64,000 nucleotides of DNA from Salaquimonas sp041736675 (GCA_041736675.1 JBGSTD010000039.1:1-64000); one strand, 5' to 3'; positions 1 through 9,048 are shown, numbered from the stretch's first letter. The notes: generated by a model not told the origin, from the letters alone. Numbers and translations are program-made.

Positions 1-136
1 CAATCTGGTCATACGCGCGGAACTCCCCAAAATAACGGGTGATCGCCGCCGTCAGCGTCGTCTTGCCATGGTCAACGTGGCCAATCGTGCCAATGTTGAT
101 ATGCGGTTTGTTGCGTTCAAATTTCGATTTTGCCAT
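1..136 (-). CDS. tuf: Elongation factor Tu, N-terminal fragment (runs off window edge)
   Basis: Only the first 45 codons lie in the window. The translation opens MAKSKFERNKPHINIGTIGH and continues with VDHGKTTLTAAITRYFGEF. This is the EF-Tu N-terminus with the G1 P-loop GHVDHGKT, which binds GTP; EF-Tu brings aminoacyl-tRNA to the ribosome. The ATG is the standard start for this family. The gene reads leftward. Its upstream neighbour on the same strand is gloB, whereas in many proteobacteria the tuf gene directly follows tRNA-Tyr and tRNA-Gly; here those tRNAs are 11.7 kb upstream. The 244-base upstream gap presumably carries a promoter, but I could not pick convincing boxes in it. Confidence 0.97.
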   Translation of the reverse strand, partial: MAKSKFERNKPHINIGTIGHVDHGKTTLTAAITRYFGEFRAYDQI

Positions 137-380
137 TTTGGTATTCCTGTTCTAGTCGATATTTGGCGGTGATTTCAAAGCTAAACAAGTGCAATGAAAA
201 GGCCTCCAAAGAGGGTGCCATTAACCCCTTGGCCATTCGCGTTGCGACATAATGCTTTTAGGCACAATCCGCAAGGCAAAATGTCGAGATAGATTGCCTG
301 CGGTTTGGAATTGATCCTATGGATACTGATCCTGCGCCACATGAAATGATCCGATCGTTTGGACGAAACCGGAATACCGA

Positions 381-1151
381 TCAAAAATTGTCCTTGCGCT
401 TGCGGATTTCGGCAAATACTTCGCTGTCGCTTGCCGACTCCATACCAAGATGTTTGCGGATGGAAGGATCGTGGGGGCGTAAAAATGGATTCGTCGCAAA
501 TTCGGTTTCCAGCACGGTTGGAACAGTCGGCTTTCCTTCTGCGCGCAGCGCTTCATACGCCACTTTCTTCGCCAGCAGTTCCTGATTGTCTGGATCAACA
601 GAGACCGCAAACCTAGCATTCGCAAGCGTGTATTCGTGGCTTCCGTAAACTGTGGTATCGAAAGGCAACTTCATCAATTTTTGCATTCCCTCCCACATCA
701 GCGCCGCACTTCCTTCGAACAAACGGCCGCAACCAAGGGTAAAAAGCGTGTCACCGGTAAAGACCACGCTCTCGTCCGCAATGTAAAAATTTATCATGTC
801 GGTCGTGTGACCCGGTGTTGATATGACGTCTACCTTGTGACCGGCAAAAGTGAAACTGTCGCCGTCCCAATAATGTTCGTCGAGTCCTGAAATCGGTTTG
901 GAGTTTTCTTTGGGCCCTCGGACCCTTGCTCCGGTCAGTTGCTTGACAGTCATTATGCCGTCAGTGTGATCCGGATGGTGATGGGTTACCCAGATTTCGG
1001 TCAGTTTCCAACATGTATCCATCATCGCCTTTTCATAAGCGCCTGCATCGCCGCAATCTATAGCCGCAGTCTCGCCTGTCTGTGCGTCGTGGAGGAATAC
1101 GCCATAATTGTCTGACAGATAGGGGAACTGATATATTTCCAACTTGCTCAC
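381..1151 (-). CDS. gloB: Hydroxyacylglutathione hydrolase (glyoxalase II)
   Basis: A 256-residue cytosolic metallo-beta-lactamase-fold enzyme that hydrolyses S-D-lactoylglutathione to D-lactate and glutathione in methylglyoxal detoxification. The binuclear metal motif THHHPDHTDG lies near residues 56-65. Further ligands are the His in STPGHTTD, the Asp in FTGDTLF and the His in YGSHEYT, in the usual order. The C-terminal substrate-binding part (NPFLRPHDPSIRKHL) is present, and the length is normal for the family. The start is a GTG preceded by GGAG at good spacing. It lies between tuf and a short-chain dehydrogenase on the same strand and shows no clear operon link. Confidence 0.95.
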   Translation of the reverse strand: MSKLEIYQFPYLSDNYGVFLHDAQTGETAAIDCGDAGAYEKAMMDTCWKLTEIWVTHHHPDHTDGIMTVKQLTGARVRGPKENSKPISGLDEHYWDGDSFTFAGHKVDVISTPGHTTDMINFYIADESVVFTGDTLFTLGCGRLFEGSAALMWEGMQKLMKLPFDTTVYGSHEYTLANARFAVSVDPDNQELLAKKVAYEALRAEGKPTVPTVLETEFATNPFLRPHDPSIRKHLGMESASDSEVFAEIRKRKDNF

Positions 1152-1297
1152 TTACTTCACTCCAAATTCATTTCTGCAATTGTCCAAACCCCGGCCTGAA
1201 CCCTACATGGTCATCATGGTTGCTAGCGTCAACCTGGCCAATTGCACATTCTTTCAAAATCCATTCGATCGCACGGGCACAAATCCTGCCAAATCGC

Positions 1298-2080
1298 CTA
1301 TTGGGCTACCCATCCGCCATCTATGGACTGGGATGATCCTGTAATCGAAGACGCGTTGTCAGAACAAAGATAAACCGCCAATGCGGCCACCTGTTCAATG
1401 GTTACAAATTGTTTGGTTGGCTGGGCAGCAAGCAGCACATCCCGCTTGACCTCTTCTTCGGTAAGTCCCCTCGCCTTCATCGTATCGGGGATCTGGGCCG
1501 CAACTAGAGGTGTCAGCACATAACCCGGGCAAATGGCATTGACCGTAATGCCGTGTTGAGCTGTTTCCAGTGCCACAGACTTTGTAAAACCGACAATGCC
1601 ATGCTTGGCCGCAACATATGCGGATTTGAACGGCGAAGCCACCAAACCATGCGCCGATGCAATGTTGATAATTCTTCCCCATTTGCGCGCTTTCATACCT
1701 GGCACAACCTTCTTTGTCGCGTAAAACGCTGCGGAGAGATTGAGGTTGATGATCGCCTGCCATTTTTCATCAGGGAAATCCTCGACCGGCGATACAAACT
1801 GGATGCCGGCATTGTTGACCAAAACATCGACCCTGCCAAAGGCATCAACCGCAGCATCAAACAGTTCTGTTGCGCCGCCCGGGTTCATCATGTTTGCATT
1901 GTTGTAAATTGCCTTGACGCCGAACTCTTTTTCAATTGCCGCACGGATCGGCTCGGCATCTTCAGGCTTTTCAATTCCATTGAGAACAATGTTCGTTCCA
2001 GTTGCTGCTAGGGCTCTTGCAACGCCCAGGCCTATTCCGCTGGTTGAACCTGTTATGATTGCTGTTTTTCTGTCAGACAC
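1298..2080 (-). CDS. bdhA: Short-chain dehydrogenase, D-3-hydroxybutyrate dehydrogenase type
   Basis: A classical SDR of about 260 residues. The NAD-binding TGSTSGIGLG motif is at the N-terminus, followed by the NNAG motif and the catalytic Ser/Tyr/Lys region (IASAHGLV...SAYVAAKHG). The stretch ICPGYVLTPLVAAQI and the end SITGSSQSIDGGW match D-3-hydroxybutyrate dehydrogenases, which interconvert 3-hydroxybutyrate and acetoacetate. The open frame extends upstream, but the best start is the GTG at 2080, with AGGA eight bases before it; an ATG at 2089 has no proper spacing. It lies downstream of a gluconolactonase on the same strand, so a sugar-oxidation role is a possible alternative. Confidence 0.8.
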   Translation of the reverse strand: MSDRKTAIITGSTSGIGLGVARALAATGTNIVLNGIEKPEDAEPIRAAIEKEFGVKAIYNNANMMNPGGATELFDAAVDAFGRVDVLVNNAGIQFVSPVEDFPDEKWQAIINLNLSAAFYATKKVVPGMKARKWGRIINIASAHGLVASPFKSAYVAAKHGIVGFTKSVALETAQHGITVNAICPGYVLTPLVAAQIPDTMKARGLTEEEVKRDVLLAAQPTKQFVTIEQVAALAVYLCSDNASSITGSSQSIDGGWVAQ

Positions 2081-2221
2081 GTTTTTCATCCTGTACTGGT
2101 TGATCCTGCGGAAAGGCAATTCAAATCGTTGTGCACGTTTATCAGTAAAAAAATACCGGCGTAAACAAATCAGTTTGCTGCAGGCAATAAACCGGCTTCC
2201 TTGCGCTCAAGAATGCCTGCC

Positions 2222-3121
2222 CTACGGTTTTTGAATACCCTGACGGTTCAAGGTTACGCAATAGAGGCTGGTTGTTGCAGTGATAAACAAAGTCTGCTTA
2301 GCCCTGCCACCAAAACAGACATTGGAGACGAGTTCGGGAACAAGTATTTTACCGAGCAATTTGCCTTCAGGATTGATGCAATGAACGCCATCGCCTGCCG
2401 AGGTCCAGATGTTGCCATCGCTGTCAATGCGAAAGCCGTCGCTGCAACCGGGTTCGACCTTGTGGAAAATACCCTCCTTGCGTTTCGGATTTTGACCAAC
2501 AATGTCAAAGGCTAAAATATGCTGGGAGTCCTTTGAAAAAATCCTCCCGGTGTCCGCGACGTAAAGGGTCGTCTCATCCGGAGAAAAAGCCAGGCCGTTG
2601 GGGCAATTCATGCCGGTTATCTTCGCTTCTACTTTCAAGGTCTCGGGATCAACGCAATATACATTGCACGGCAATTCCTGTTCTGCCTTGTAACCCTCAT
2701 AGTTGGTCATAATTCCATAATGCGGATCGGTGAACCAAATTGTTCCATCTGACTTTACGACCACATCATTTGGCGAATTCAGCTTTTTGCCATCGTAGCC
2801 ATCTGCAATTACCGTCACCGTGCCATCGTGCTCGGTCCTTGTTACACTGCGCGAGCCATGTTCACAGGATATCAACCTGCCCTGCCTGTCTCTTGTATGG
2901 CCGTTGGCAAAATTTGACGGATGACGATAAGTGGAAATTCCTTCTCCCGGTGTCCAGCGCATGATGCGGTTATTAGGGATGTCGGAAAACAACAGACAAT
3001 TGGCATCGCCGAACCAAACAGGGCCTTCGACCCAGTCAAAACCGGTGGCTAATTGCTTTACCGGCGCATTGCCCAGAACATAGGTTGAAAAAACCGGATC
3101 ACAGGATTCAAAAAAGGACAA
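2222..3121 (-). CDS. SMP-30/gluconolactonase family lactonase
   Basis: A 299-residue six-bladed beta-propeller protein of the SMP-30/gluconolactonase/LRE family. Family marks are the metal-binding Glu in DWVEGPVWFG near residue 32, LNSPNDVVV, WFTDPHYGI and CPNGLAFSPDE, then GCSDGFRIDSDGNIW near the end. Such enzymes open sugar lactones to aldonic acids. No signal peptide is seen, so it is probably cytosolic. The frame begins at a TTG, and no better ATG lies between it and the conserved region. It is divergent from a D-2-hydroxyacid dehydrogenase and close to a LacI-controlled sugar importer, which suggests a sugar to lactone to aldonate route. The substrate is unknown. Confidence 0.85.
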   Translation of the reverse strand: MSFFESCDPVFSTYVLGNAPVKQLATGFDWVEGPVWFGDANCLLFSDIPNNRIMRWTPGEGISTYRHPSNFANGHTRDRQGRLISCEHGSRSVTRTEHDGTVTVIADGYDGKKLNSPNDVVVKSDGTIWFTDPHYGIMTNYEGYKAEQELPCNVYCVDPETLKVEAKITGMNCPNGLAFSPDETTLYVADTGRIFSKDSQHILAFDIVGQNPKRKEGIFHKVEPGCSDGFRIDSDGNIWTSAGDGVHCINPEGKLLGKILVPELVSNVCFGGRAKQTLFITATTSLYCVTLNRQGIQKP

Positions 3122-3268
3122 GGCGGATCACTCACATCGTTGAATTGAACAGATGGCATATTCGTAAGAAGCCACGCCGAAAAGTCAAACGGATTACTTG
3201 ACTGAACACAGCTTGCTCCAATAGGTGGCTGTATCAACAGATTCAGGACCCTCAAGCGGAAAATGCAA

Positions 3269-4213
3269 ATGTCAAAAAAGAACATTCTGATTATCGGAAC
3301 TTATGACGACTGGGACCGAATACCCATGGAGACAAGCTATGAGGCCCATTTCATGGCTCCCGATGATGATCCGTTTGCCATCCCCCTTGCAACGCGCGAA
3401 AAGATTGAAGCCATAGCATTTCGTGGCCACAGTTTCCTTGGCTGCGCGAAAATGGATGCGTTCCCCAACCTCGGCATGATCGCAAATCTGGGTGTCGGCT
3501 ACGACACAATTGATGTTGCCCATGCCAAGATCCGCTCAATCAAGGTATCCAATACACCTGATGTTTTGACCGATGATGTTGCTGATCTTGCTGTAGGTAT
3601 GATGATTGCGAAAATGCGCAATATCACAGGCGCTCATGAATGGGTGAGCAGCGGAAATTGGGGGAGAAAAGGCGATTTCGGCTTGCAGCGCAAAGTCACA
3701 GGCAAGCGGGTTGGAATTGCAGGACTCGGCAGAATTGGAGAAGCCGTGGCAAGGCGCCTAATCGCGTTTAACATGGAAATTCACTACTATGCACGATCTC
3801 CAAAAAATCATGTAAGCTGGCATTATCATGATGATATAGCGGACTTGGCTGGCGCGGTTGATATTCTGTTCGTCACACTGACTGGCGGACCGGCTACGAA
3901 AGGTATTGTAACCCGGCAGGCAATAGAAGCTCTGGGGCCGAATGGACTTTTTATCAATGTGTCGCGCGGTACCACTGTTGATGAAGGCGCTTTGCTGGAT
4001 GCGCTTGAAAGCGGTGCTTTGGGCGGTGCCGCACTGGACGTTTATTTGAACGAGCCGTATATAGATCCGCGTTTCATGCAGTTGAACAATGTTCTCCTGC
4101 AGCCGCATCAGTCATCGGGCACTTTTGAAACCCGCCAGACAATGGGTAAATTGCAGCGAGCAAACCTTGCCGCATATTTTGCGGGAGAACCGCTGCCGAC
4201 GCAGGTGGTCTAA
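3269..4213 (+). CDS. D-isomer-specific 2-hydroxyacid dehydrogenase (NAD-dependent)
   Basis: About 314 residues. The Rossmann motif GLGRIGEAVARR lies mid-protein. The catalytic triad is recognisable: Arg in INVSRGTT, Glu in YLNEP and His in LLQPHQSSG. The family interconverts 2-oxo acids and D-2-hydroxy acids; hydroxypyruvate, glyoxylate and 2-ketogluconate reductases belong here. Two ATGs (3263 and 3269) are possible. The second has CGGA at better spacing. A paralogue lies at 23502-24470 (minus). Its position between the gluconolactonase and the LacI/ABC unit suggests a 2-keto-aldonate substrate, but that is inference. Confidence 0.88.
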   Translation: MSKKNILIIGTYDDWDRIPMETSYEAHFMAPDDDPFAIPLATREKIEAIAFRGHSFLGCAKMDAFPNLGMIANLGVGYDTIDVAHAKIRSIKVSNTPDVLTDDVADLAVGMMIAKMRNITGAHEWVSSGNWGRKGDFGLQRKVTGKRVGIAGLGRIGEAVARRLIAFNMEIHYYARSPKNHVSWHYHDDIADLAGAVDILFVTLTGGPATKGIVTRQAIEALGPNGLFINVSRGTTVDEGALLDALESGALGGAALDVYLNEPYIDPRFMQLNNVLLQPHQSSGTFETRQTMGKLQRANLAAYFAGEPLPTQVV

Positions 4214-4247
4214 GCTTGTATTAATCTCCGAAATTGTAACCTATGGC

Positions 4248-5267
4248 CTAGATTGTATTGCCTGGAGCCAGGCGCGTCGGGGTGATAATGATGTCCTCCA
4301 CCGGCTCGCCGCGGACCCTTGCAATAAGGGCGTCTGCTGCTGTCTTTCCGATCGCCTGTGAGCTCACGACTGTGGTTGTGAGCCTTTGTGGTAACACCGA
4401 TGCCGCTTCAATACTCCCCCAACCGGCAATACCAATATCGCCGGGAACCTTCATTCCGATTGACTGGCAATAAAAAATTCCACCGATAGCCATACTGTCG
4501 TCCTGATAATATATCGCATCAATATCGTTCCTGCGATTGAGGATGTTTTCCGTTCCGTAAAACCCGGCGTAAAAACCGGATCGGTCGTGGAGTAATTCTT
4601 CGGCTCCAAGTTCAAGAGAGGCAGATTTCATTGCGCTGACAAAACCATTTCTGCGGAAGGCGCCCATTCCAGGGGCTTGTGCGTCGGCACCGACGTAGCC
4701 GATATTGCGATATCCCTTACCGATAATGTAAAGACCCATTTCATAGCCGCAATCGAAATGGTTGAACCCGACCGACAAATCTATGGGGCTGGTGTTGAGG
4801 TTCCAAATCTCGACCACGGGAACTGCTTGAGCTTTGATCAATTCGCGTGTGGTGCGCGTATGTGAATGGCCACTGAGGATCAATCCCGCAGGTCTCCAGG
4901 ATAACATGCTCCGCACCCAGGCCTCCTCGGTCTCCGCAGAATTTTCATGTGCACCAATCATCGTTTGAAAACCAAGCCTGGCAAGTGAATTGTTGATGCT
5001 GTCGAGCACCGCACCGAACAGACTGCTCGACAAATAGGGAACACTTACCCCAATTATTGTGGAGGTTTGTTCCGAGCCAAAAGCAGCGGCTATGCGGTTT
5101 GGCACGTAGCCGAGCCGGTCAACCTGCTTCATGACCTTGTCGCGGGTTTCTGCCGAAAACCCAGAAGCATTGCGCAGGACACGCGATGCAGTCATTTTTG
5201 ATACGCCCGCAGCTCTGGCTACTTCGCTCAGATTCACATTTCCACGTTTTTCGTTTTTGCCGGCCAT
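4248..5267 (-). CDS. LacI-family transcriptional regulator of the adjacent sugar ABC importer
   Basis: 339 residues. The N-terminal helix-turn-helix and hinge (VNLSEVARAAGVSKMTASRV then GYVPNRIAA) lie at about residues 11-62, followed by a periplasmic-binding-protein-like sensor domain (IIGVSVPYLSSSLFG, IYYQDDSMAIGGIFY, GDIGIAGWG). It is divergent from the ABC importer genes. Two GTTACCGGTAAC palindromes lie in the shared control region, one directly after each -10 box. It therefore very likely represses both itself and the importer and is released by a sugar or sugar acid. The palindrome resembles the gluconate-regulator (GntR, LacI family) operator of E. coli, which points towards gluconate-like effectors. 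Effector identity is inference. Confidence 0.92.
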   Translation of the reverse strand: MAGKNEKRGNVNLSEVARAAGVSKMTASRVLRNASGFSAETRDKVMKQVDRLGYVPNRIAAAFGSEQTSTIIGVSVPYLSSSLFGAVLDSINNSLARLGFQTMIGAHENSAETEEAWVRSMLSWRPAGLILSGHSHTRTTRELIKAQAVPVVEIWNLNTSPIDLSVGFNHFDCGYEMGLYIIGKGYRNIGYVGADAQAPGMGAFRRNGFVSAMKSASLELGAEELLHDRSGFYAGFYGTENILNRRNDIDAIYYQDDSMAIGGIFYCQSIGMKVPGDIGIAGWGSIEAASVLPQRLTTTVVSSQAIGKTAADALIARVRGEPVEDIIITPTRLAPGNTI

Positions 5268-5288
5268 GACATTCCCGCATTGTTCACA

Positions 5289-5300
5289 GTTACCGGTAAC
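5289..5300. promoter_or_regulatory. Operator O1 (GTTACCGGTAAC)
   Basis: A perfect 12-base palindrome with the central CG typical of LacI-family sites. It directly follows, in the leftward direction, a TATAAT -10 box (5301-5306 on the minus strand), so it overlaps the regulator gene's transcription start. Confidence 0.85.
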
Positions 5301-5306
5301 ATTATA
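5301..5306 (-). promoter_or_regulatory. -10 box of the LacI regulator promoter (TATAAT)
   Basis: Reading leftward, TATAAT is an exact consensus -10, 34 bases upstream of the regulator's ATG. No strong -35 is visible at 17-18 bases. It abuts operator O1, which implies autorepression. Confidence 0.6.
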
Positions 5307-5307
5307 C

Positions 5308-5337
5308 TTGACTTCAATAAAAAATGCGACCTAATTA
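5308..5337 (+). promoter_or_regulatory. Promoter of the sugar ABC importer operon
   Basis: TTGACT (5308-5313), an 18-base spacer and TAATTA (5332-5337) form a good sigma-70 promoter. Operator O2 begins two bases after the -10, covering the expected start site. The importer ATG at 5393 follows a GGAGGAG ribosome-binding site. Confidence 0.7.
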
Positions 5338-5338
5338 A

Positions 5339-5350
5339 GTTACCGGTAAC
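5339..5350. promoter_or_regulatory. Operator O2 (GTTACCGGTAAC)
   Basis: Identical to O1 and 50 bases away centre to centre. It overlaps the predicted start site of the rightward promoter. The pair could be bridged by one LacI-type tetramer or occupied by two dimers. Confidence 0.85.
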
Positions 5351-5392
5351 GTGGATTTATCATTGGCGCAAGATGCTTTGGGAGGAGCAACG

Positions 5393-6925
5393 ATGGATGC
5401 TAATCCGCCAGGATTGTTTTTCGACAACATTGTCAAATCTTTTGGCGGAACCCAAGCCATCCGCGGCGTCTCCATGCATGTTGCGCGGGGTGAGATTGTT
5501 GCCCTGCTCGGAGAAAACGGAGCTGGCAAATCCACGCTAATCAAGGTCCTCGGCGGCATCCACTCGCCGGATTCCGGGTTGGTGAAAATCGATGGGGAAC
5601 CATACGCCCACAAACCTGGAAATGTGAACCATCGCCAGTCAGTGGCTTTTATCCATCAGGATCTCGGTCTGGTGGAATGGATGAGCGTTGCCGAAAACAT
5701 GGCACTAGCCCAAGGCTATAGCCGCAAGTTTGGCCTGATCAATTGGAACGCTGTCAACAACAGGGCCGAAGAAGCACTGGCACGAGTTGGATGTGATTTT
5801 GACCCCAGCACCCGCGTTTCTGATTTGACAAGAACCGAAAAATCACTTGTGGCCATTGCCCGGGCACTTGCTGTCGAATGCGATTACCTGGTTCTTGATG
5901 AACCCACTGCAAGCCTGCCTGCAAATGAAGTGGAACGTCTTTTTGCTGCCCTTCGCCCTTTGCGGGACAAGAATGTCGGAATGATCTATGTAAGTCACAG
6001 GCTTGACGAAATCTTCAAAATTGCTGATCGCGTGTCGGTCTTGCGTGACGGAATGCTGGTTGGGATGAGAGACATTGCCCACACCACGCCTGAAGAACTG
6101 GTCAGCCTGATAGTCGGACGCAAGGCACGCGACATTGTTCGTCCAGGATTAAGTGCGGGCAAGAAAAAGCTCTCTGTGGCGAACCTTGTTTGTGGATCGA
6201 TTGGACCGGTGAGTTTTGATGTAAATCAGGGTGAGGTGGTGGGGCTTGTCGGTCTGCGCGGTGCCGGACATGAAGAAGTTGGTCGCTGCCTTTTTGGTGA
6301 GCTGGCTCATTCGGGGAAAATTTTTCTCGACGGCCAAGCACCCGATCTGGCCACTCCACGTGCCGCCATGAAATCGGGCATCGGGCTTGTTGCGCGCGAC
6401 CGGGTGGTTGAATCAATTGCGGCTTCGCTAACCATTCGTGAAAACGCCTATATTAACCCCGAAGCAACAGGCCGCTCCAATTTGTCGTTCATGACGGCAG
6501 GGAAGGAAGATGGTCTGGCCTTGTCCATGGGCCGCGAACTCGGGCTTTCACCCAACGATCCGACGCTGGCTATCGAGGCCTTGTCGGGCGGTAACCAGCA
6601 AAAGGTAGTCGTTGGACGATGGTTGGCAACTGACCGCAAACTGCTGATTGCCGAAGATCCCACTGCCGGTGTTGATGTGGGCGCGAAAGCTGAAATCTAC
6701 GCCCTGCTGTTTGAAGCCCTTTCGCGTGGCATGGGAGTTCTGGTTGTCTCGACAGACTTTGAAGAGGTTGCCAACATCTGCCACAGGGCAATCGTGTTCA
6801 GCCGCGGTAAAGTTGTCAGCGAAATCCAAGGTGTCGGCCTGTCGACTGAAACCCTTATCCAGGCTGCATCTGCAGGCGAAGCCAACCCCCGGACAGAAAA
6901 AGAAATCCATCATGCAATCCATTGA
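5393..6925 (+). CDS. Sugar ABC transporter ATP-binding protein (RbsA/MglA type, two ABC domains)
   Basis: About 510 residues with two nucleotide-binding domains in tandem, as in RbsA, MglA and XylG. The first half has a full Walker A (GENGAGKST) and Walker B (YLVLDEPTASLP). The second half has a degenerate P-loop (GLRGAGHEE), an intact signature (LSGGNQQKVVVGRW) and a Walker B-like stretch (LIAEDPTAGVD). This asymmetry is normal for the family. It powers uptake of a sugar or polyol through the inner membrane. The frame is open from 5351, but a GTG there would lie against operator O2; the ATG at 5393 after GGGAGGAG is the real start. Its 3' end overlaps the permease gene by 14 bases. Confidence 0.95.
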   Translation: MDANPPGLFFDNIVKSFGGTQAIRGVSMHVARGEIVALLGENGAGKSTLIKVLGGIHSPDSGLVKIDGEPYAHKPGNVNHRQSVAFIHQDLGLVEWMSVAENMALAQGYSRKFGLINWNAVNNRAEEALARVGCDFDPSTRVSDLTRTEKSLVAIARALAVECDYLVLDEPTASLPANEVERLFAALRPLRDKNVGMIYVSHRLDEIFKIADRVSVLRDGMLVGMRDIAHTTPEELVSLIVGRKARDIVRPGLSAGKKKLSVANLVCGSIGPVSFDVNQGEVVGLVGLRGAGHEEVGRCLFGELAHSGKIFLDGQAPDLATPRAAMKSGIGLVARDRVVESIAASLTIRENAYINPEATGRSNLSFMTAGKEDGLALSMGRELGLSPNDPTLAIEALSGGNQQKVVVGRWLATDRKLLIAEDPTAGVDVGAKAEIYALLFEALSRGMGVLVVSTDFEEVANICHRAIVFSRGKVVSEIQGVGLSTETLIQAASAGEANPRTEKEIHHAIH

Positions 6926-7934
6926 ATCCAACGCGCTGGAACCGACAAAGGCCGAACTCAAAGGTCTGACCACCGGGCAGAAAATAATCCGCCTTGTTCC
7001 AACCTATGGCTTGGTGATTTTGACCGTTGGCCTGTTGCTGTTGTTTTCGATTTTACTGCCGAACACATTTCCAACCCTGCTTAATCTTCGGGCCATTATC
7101 TCGGACAAGGCAATCATTGCCATATTGAGCCTTGCGGCGATGATCCCGATGGCGGCGGGGCGCATTGATCTGACCGTTGGCTACGGTATTGTGCTTTGGC
7201 ATATTCTGGCGATTTCCCTTCAAACCCTCTACGGGGTGCCGTGGCCGATTGCCGTACTGATTATTCTCGTGCTCGGAGCAGTGGTGGGCTTTTTGAATGG
7301 TTTGCTCGTTGAGATCGCCAAGATAGACTCCTTCATTGCCACATTGGGAACAGGTACTGTTCTTTATGCCCTGGCGCTTGCCCACACCGGCGGCCGCCAA
7401 ATGGTGGGAGTGTTGCCACAAGGCTTTTACAACATCAACGGAACCTTTGTATTCGGCCTTCCCATCACAGGATTTTATGTTTTGGCGATCATGATCGTGT
7501 TGTGGATCATTCTCGAATATACACCCATCGGTCGCTATCTGTATGCCATCGGCGCCAACCAGCGGGCAGCGGAACTCAACGGCATTCCGACCCGGAAATT
7601 TGTCATCGGCGCCTTTGTTTCATCTGGACTTCTGACAGCCCTTGCCGGTGTCATTCTCGCTTCGAAACTGCGCATCGGGCAAGCAAGTGTCGGACTTGAA
7701 TTTCTGCTTCCCGCGCTCGTTGGCGCGTTTCTTGGATCGACCACCATCAAGCCGGGGCGCGTCAATGTGTGGGGAACGATGATTGGCGTTGCCATTCTAG
7801 CCATCGGCATTTCGGGGATACAGCAATTCGGCGGATCGTTCTGGGTCGAACCGATGTTCAACGGGGTTACCCTGCTGGTGGCAATCGGAATTGCCGGATA
7901 CGCCCAGCGCCGGAAGGGTGCCGCCAAGAAATAA
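6912..7934 (+). CDS. Sugar ABC transporter permease (RbsC type)
   Basis: A 340-residue multi-spanning inner-membrane protein of the branched-chain/ribose permease family. Hydrophobic segments begin at TYGLVILTVGLLLLFSILL. Family marks are AGRIDLTVGYGIVLWH near the middle of the first half and YAIGANQRAAELNGIPTRK in the cytoplasmic EAA-like loop. The ATG at 6912 lies inside the end of the ATPase gene, indicating translational coupling. It forms the membrane channel for the sugar delivered by the binding protein encoded downstream. Confidence 0.95.
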   Translation: MQSIESNALEPTKAELKGLTTGQKIIRLVPTYGLVILTVGLLLLFSILLPNTFPTLLNLRAIISDKAIIAILSLAAMIPMAAGRIDLTVGYGIVLWHILAISLQTLYGVPWPIAVLIILVLGAVVGFLNGLLVEIAKIDSFIATLGTGTVLYALALAHTGGRQMVGVLPQGFYNINGTFVFGLPITGFYVLAIMIVLWIILEYTPIGRYLYAIGANQRAAELNGIPTRKFVIGAFVSSGLLTALAGVILASKLRIGQASVGLEFLLPALVGAFLGSTTIKPGRVNVWGTMIGVAILAIGISGIQQFGGSFWVEPMFNGVTLLVAIGIAGYAQRRKGAAKK

Positions 7935-7970
7935 CAACTGAATGAATAATCAGCTTTAACGGAGGAAACC

Positions 7971-9026
7971 ATGCTGAGACGTACCTTTACTAAAACATTA
8001 CTGGCGGGGTCCATGCTCATGGGCTTTGGTCTGACTGCCGCTTTTTCTGCGGAAATGGCATTTGACGGACCAACCACCGGACCCAAGGCTGCGGAGGGAA
8101 AAACCATTGTGGTTCTTGCCGCTGATCTCAAAAATGGCGGCATTCTTGGCGTAACCACCGGAGTTGAGGAAGCTGCCGCAAAAATAGGCTGGACAGTCCG
8201 CGTTCTGGATGGTGCCGGGTCGATTCAGGGCCGCACCGCTGCCTTTGGACAGGCTATGGCACTAAAGCCCGACGGTATCGTTATCAATGGCTTTGACGCG
8301 GTGGAACAGCAAGCCGCACTTGATGGTGTTGCCGCTGCCAAAATTCCGATGGTATCCTGGCATTCAGGCCCGAAAATCGGTTGCGATGCACCTGGCGGAA
8401 TCTTTGCCAATGTGTCAACCGATGCCATGACGGTTTCCGAAACCGCCGCCAAATGGGCAATGGAAGATGGCGGCAAAGATATTGGCGCGGTCATTTTCAC
8501 TGACTCAACCTATCAAATCGCCATCGACAAGGCCAACCGCATCAAGGAAACCATCGAAAAAATGGGCGGCACAGTGCTTGAATATGTTGATACGCCGATT
8601 GCCGATACATCGACCCGAATGGGGCCGCTGACCACCTCCCTGCTGCAGAAACACGGTGCAAAATGGACGCATGCCCTTGCGATCAATGATCTGTATTTTG
8701 ATTTCATGGGCCCTGCCCTTGCGGCAGCGGGTATTGCAGGCGACGGCGCTCCAAAAGCCGGCTCAGCAGGTGATGGTTCAGAAGCTGCCTTCCAGCGTAT
8801 TCGCGGCGGGCAGTATCAGACGATCACAGTCGCCGAGCCGCTTAACCTTCAGGGATGGCAGCTTGTTGACGAATTGAACCGTGCAGTTTCAGGCGAGGCC
8901 TGCTCAGGCTATGTCACAGCGCCTGCACTGGTTACTGCTGAAGGCCTGAAAGCCTCTGGCGAAAGCAACCAGTTCGATCCGCAAAACGGCTACCGTGAAG
9001 CTTATGCTGCCATCTGGGGCAAATGA
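7971..9026 (+). CDS. Periplasmic sugar-binding protein of the ABC importer
   Basis: 351 residues starting after a strong GGAGG site. An N-terminal signal peptide (MLRRTFTKTLLAGSMLMGFG...AFSA) is followed by a type 4 periplasmic binding domain (IVVLAADLKNGGILGVTTGV, LKPDGIVINGFDAVEQQ). It captures the substrate in the periplasm and hands it to the permease. As the last gene of the operon it is followed by a strong terminator. The exact ligand cannot be read from the sequence. Confidence 0.93.
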   Translation: MLRRTFTKTLLAGSMLMGFGLTAAFSAEMAFDGPTTGPKAAEGKTIVVLAADLKNGGILGVTTGVEEAAAKIGWTVRVLDGAGSIQGRTAAFGQAMALKPDGIVINGFDAVEQQAALDGVAAAKIPMVSWHSGPKIGCDAPGGIFANVSTDAMTVSETAAKWAMEDGGKDIGAVIFTDSTYQIAIDKANRIKETIEKMGGTVLEYVDTPIADTSTRMGPLTTSLLQKHGAKWTHALAINDLYFDFMGPALAAAGIAGDGAPKAGSAGDGSEAAFQRIRGGQYQTITVAEPLNLQGWQLVDELNRAVSGEACSGYVTAPALVTAEGLKASGESNQFDPQNGYREAYAAIWGK

Positions 9027-9048
9027 GAGTTTTTGCCTGCGAGAAATT

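Noticed and set aside
181..380. Possible small genes or an extra tRNA between tuf and gloB
   Set aside because: No cloverleaf or credible ribosome-binding site; only a weak hairpin near 269-302.
5351..5392. Extended N-terminus of the sugar ABC ATPase from a GTG at 5351
   Set aside because: It abuts operator O2 at the expected transcription start; the ATG at 5393 has an excellent ribosome-binding site and matches the family start.
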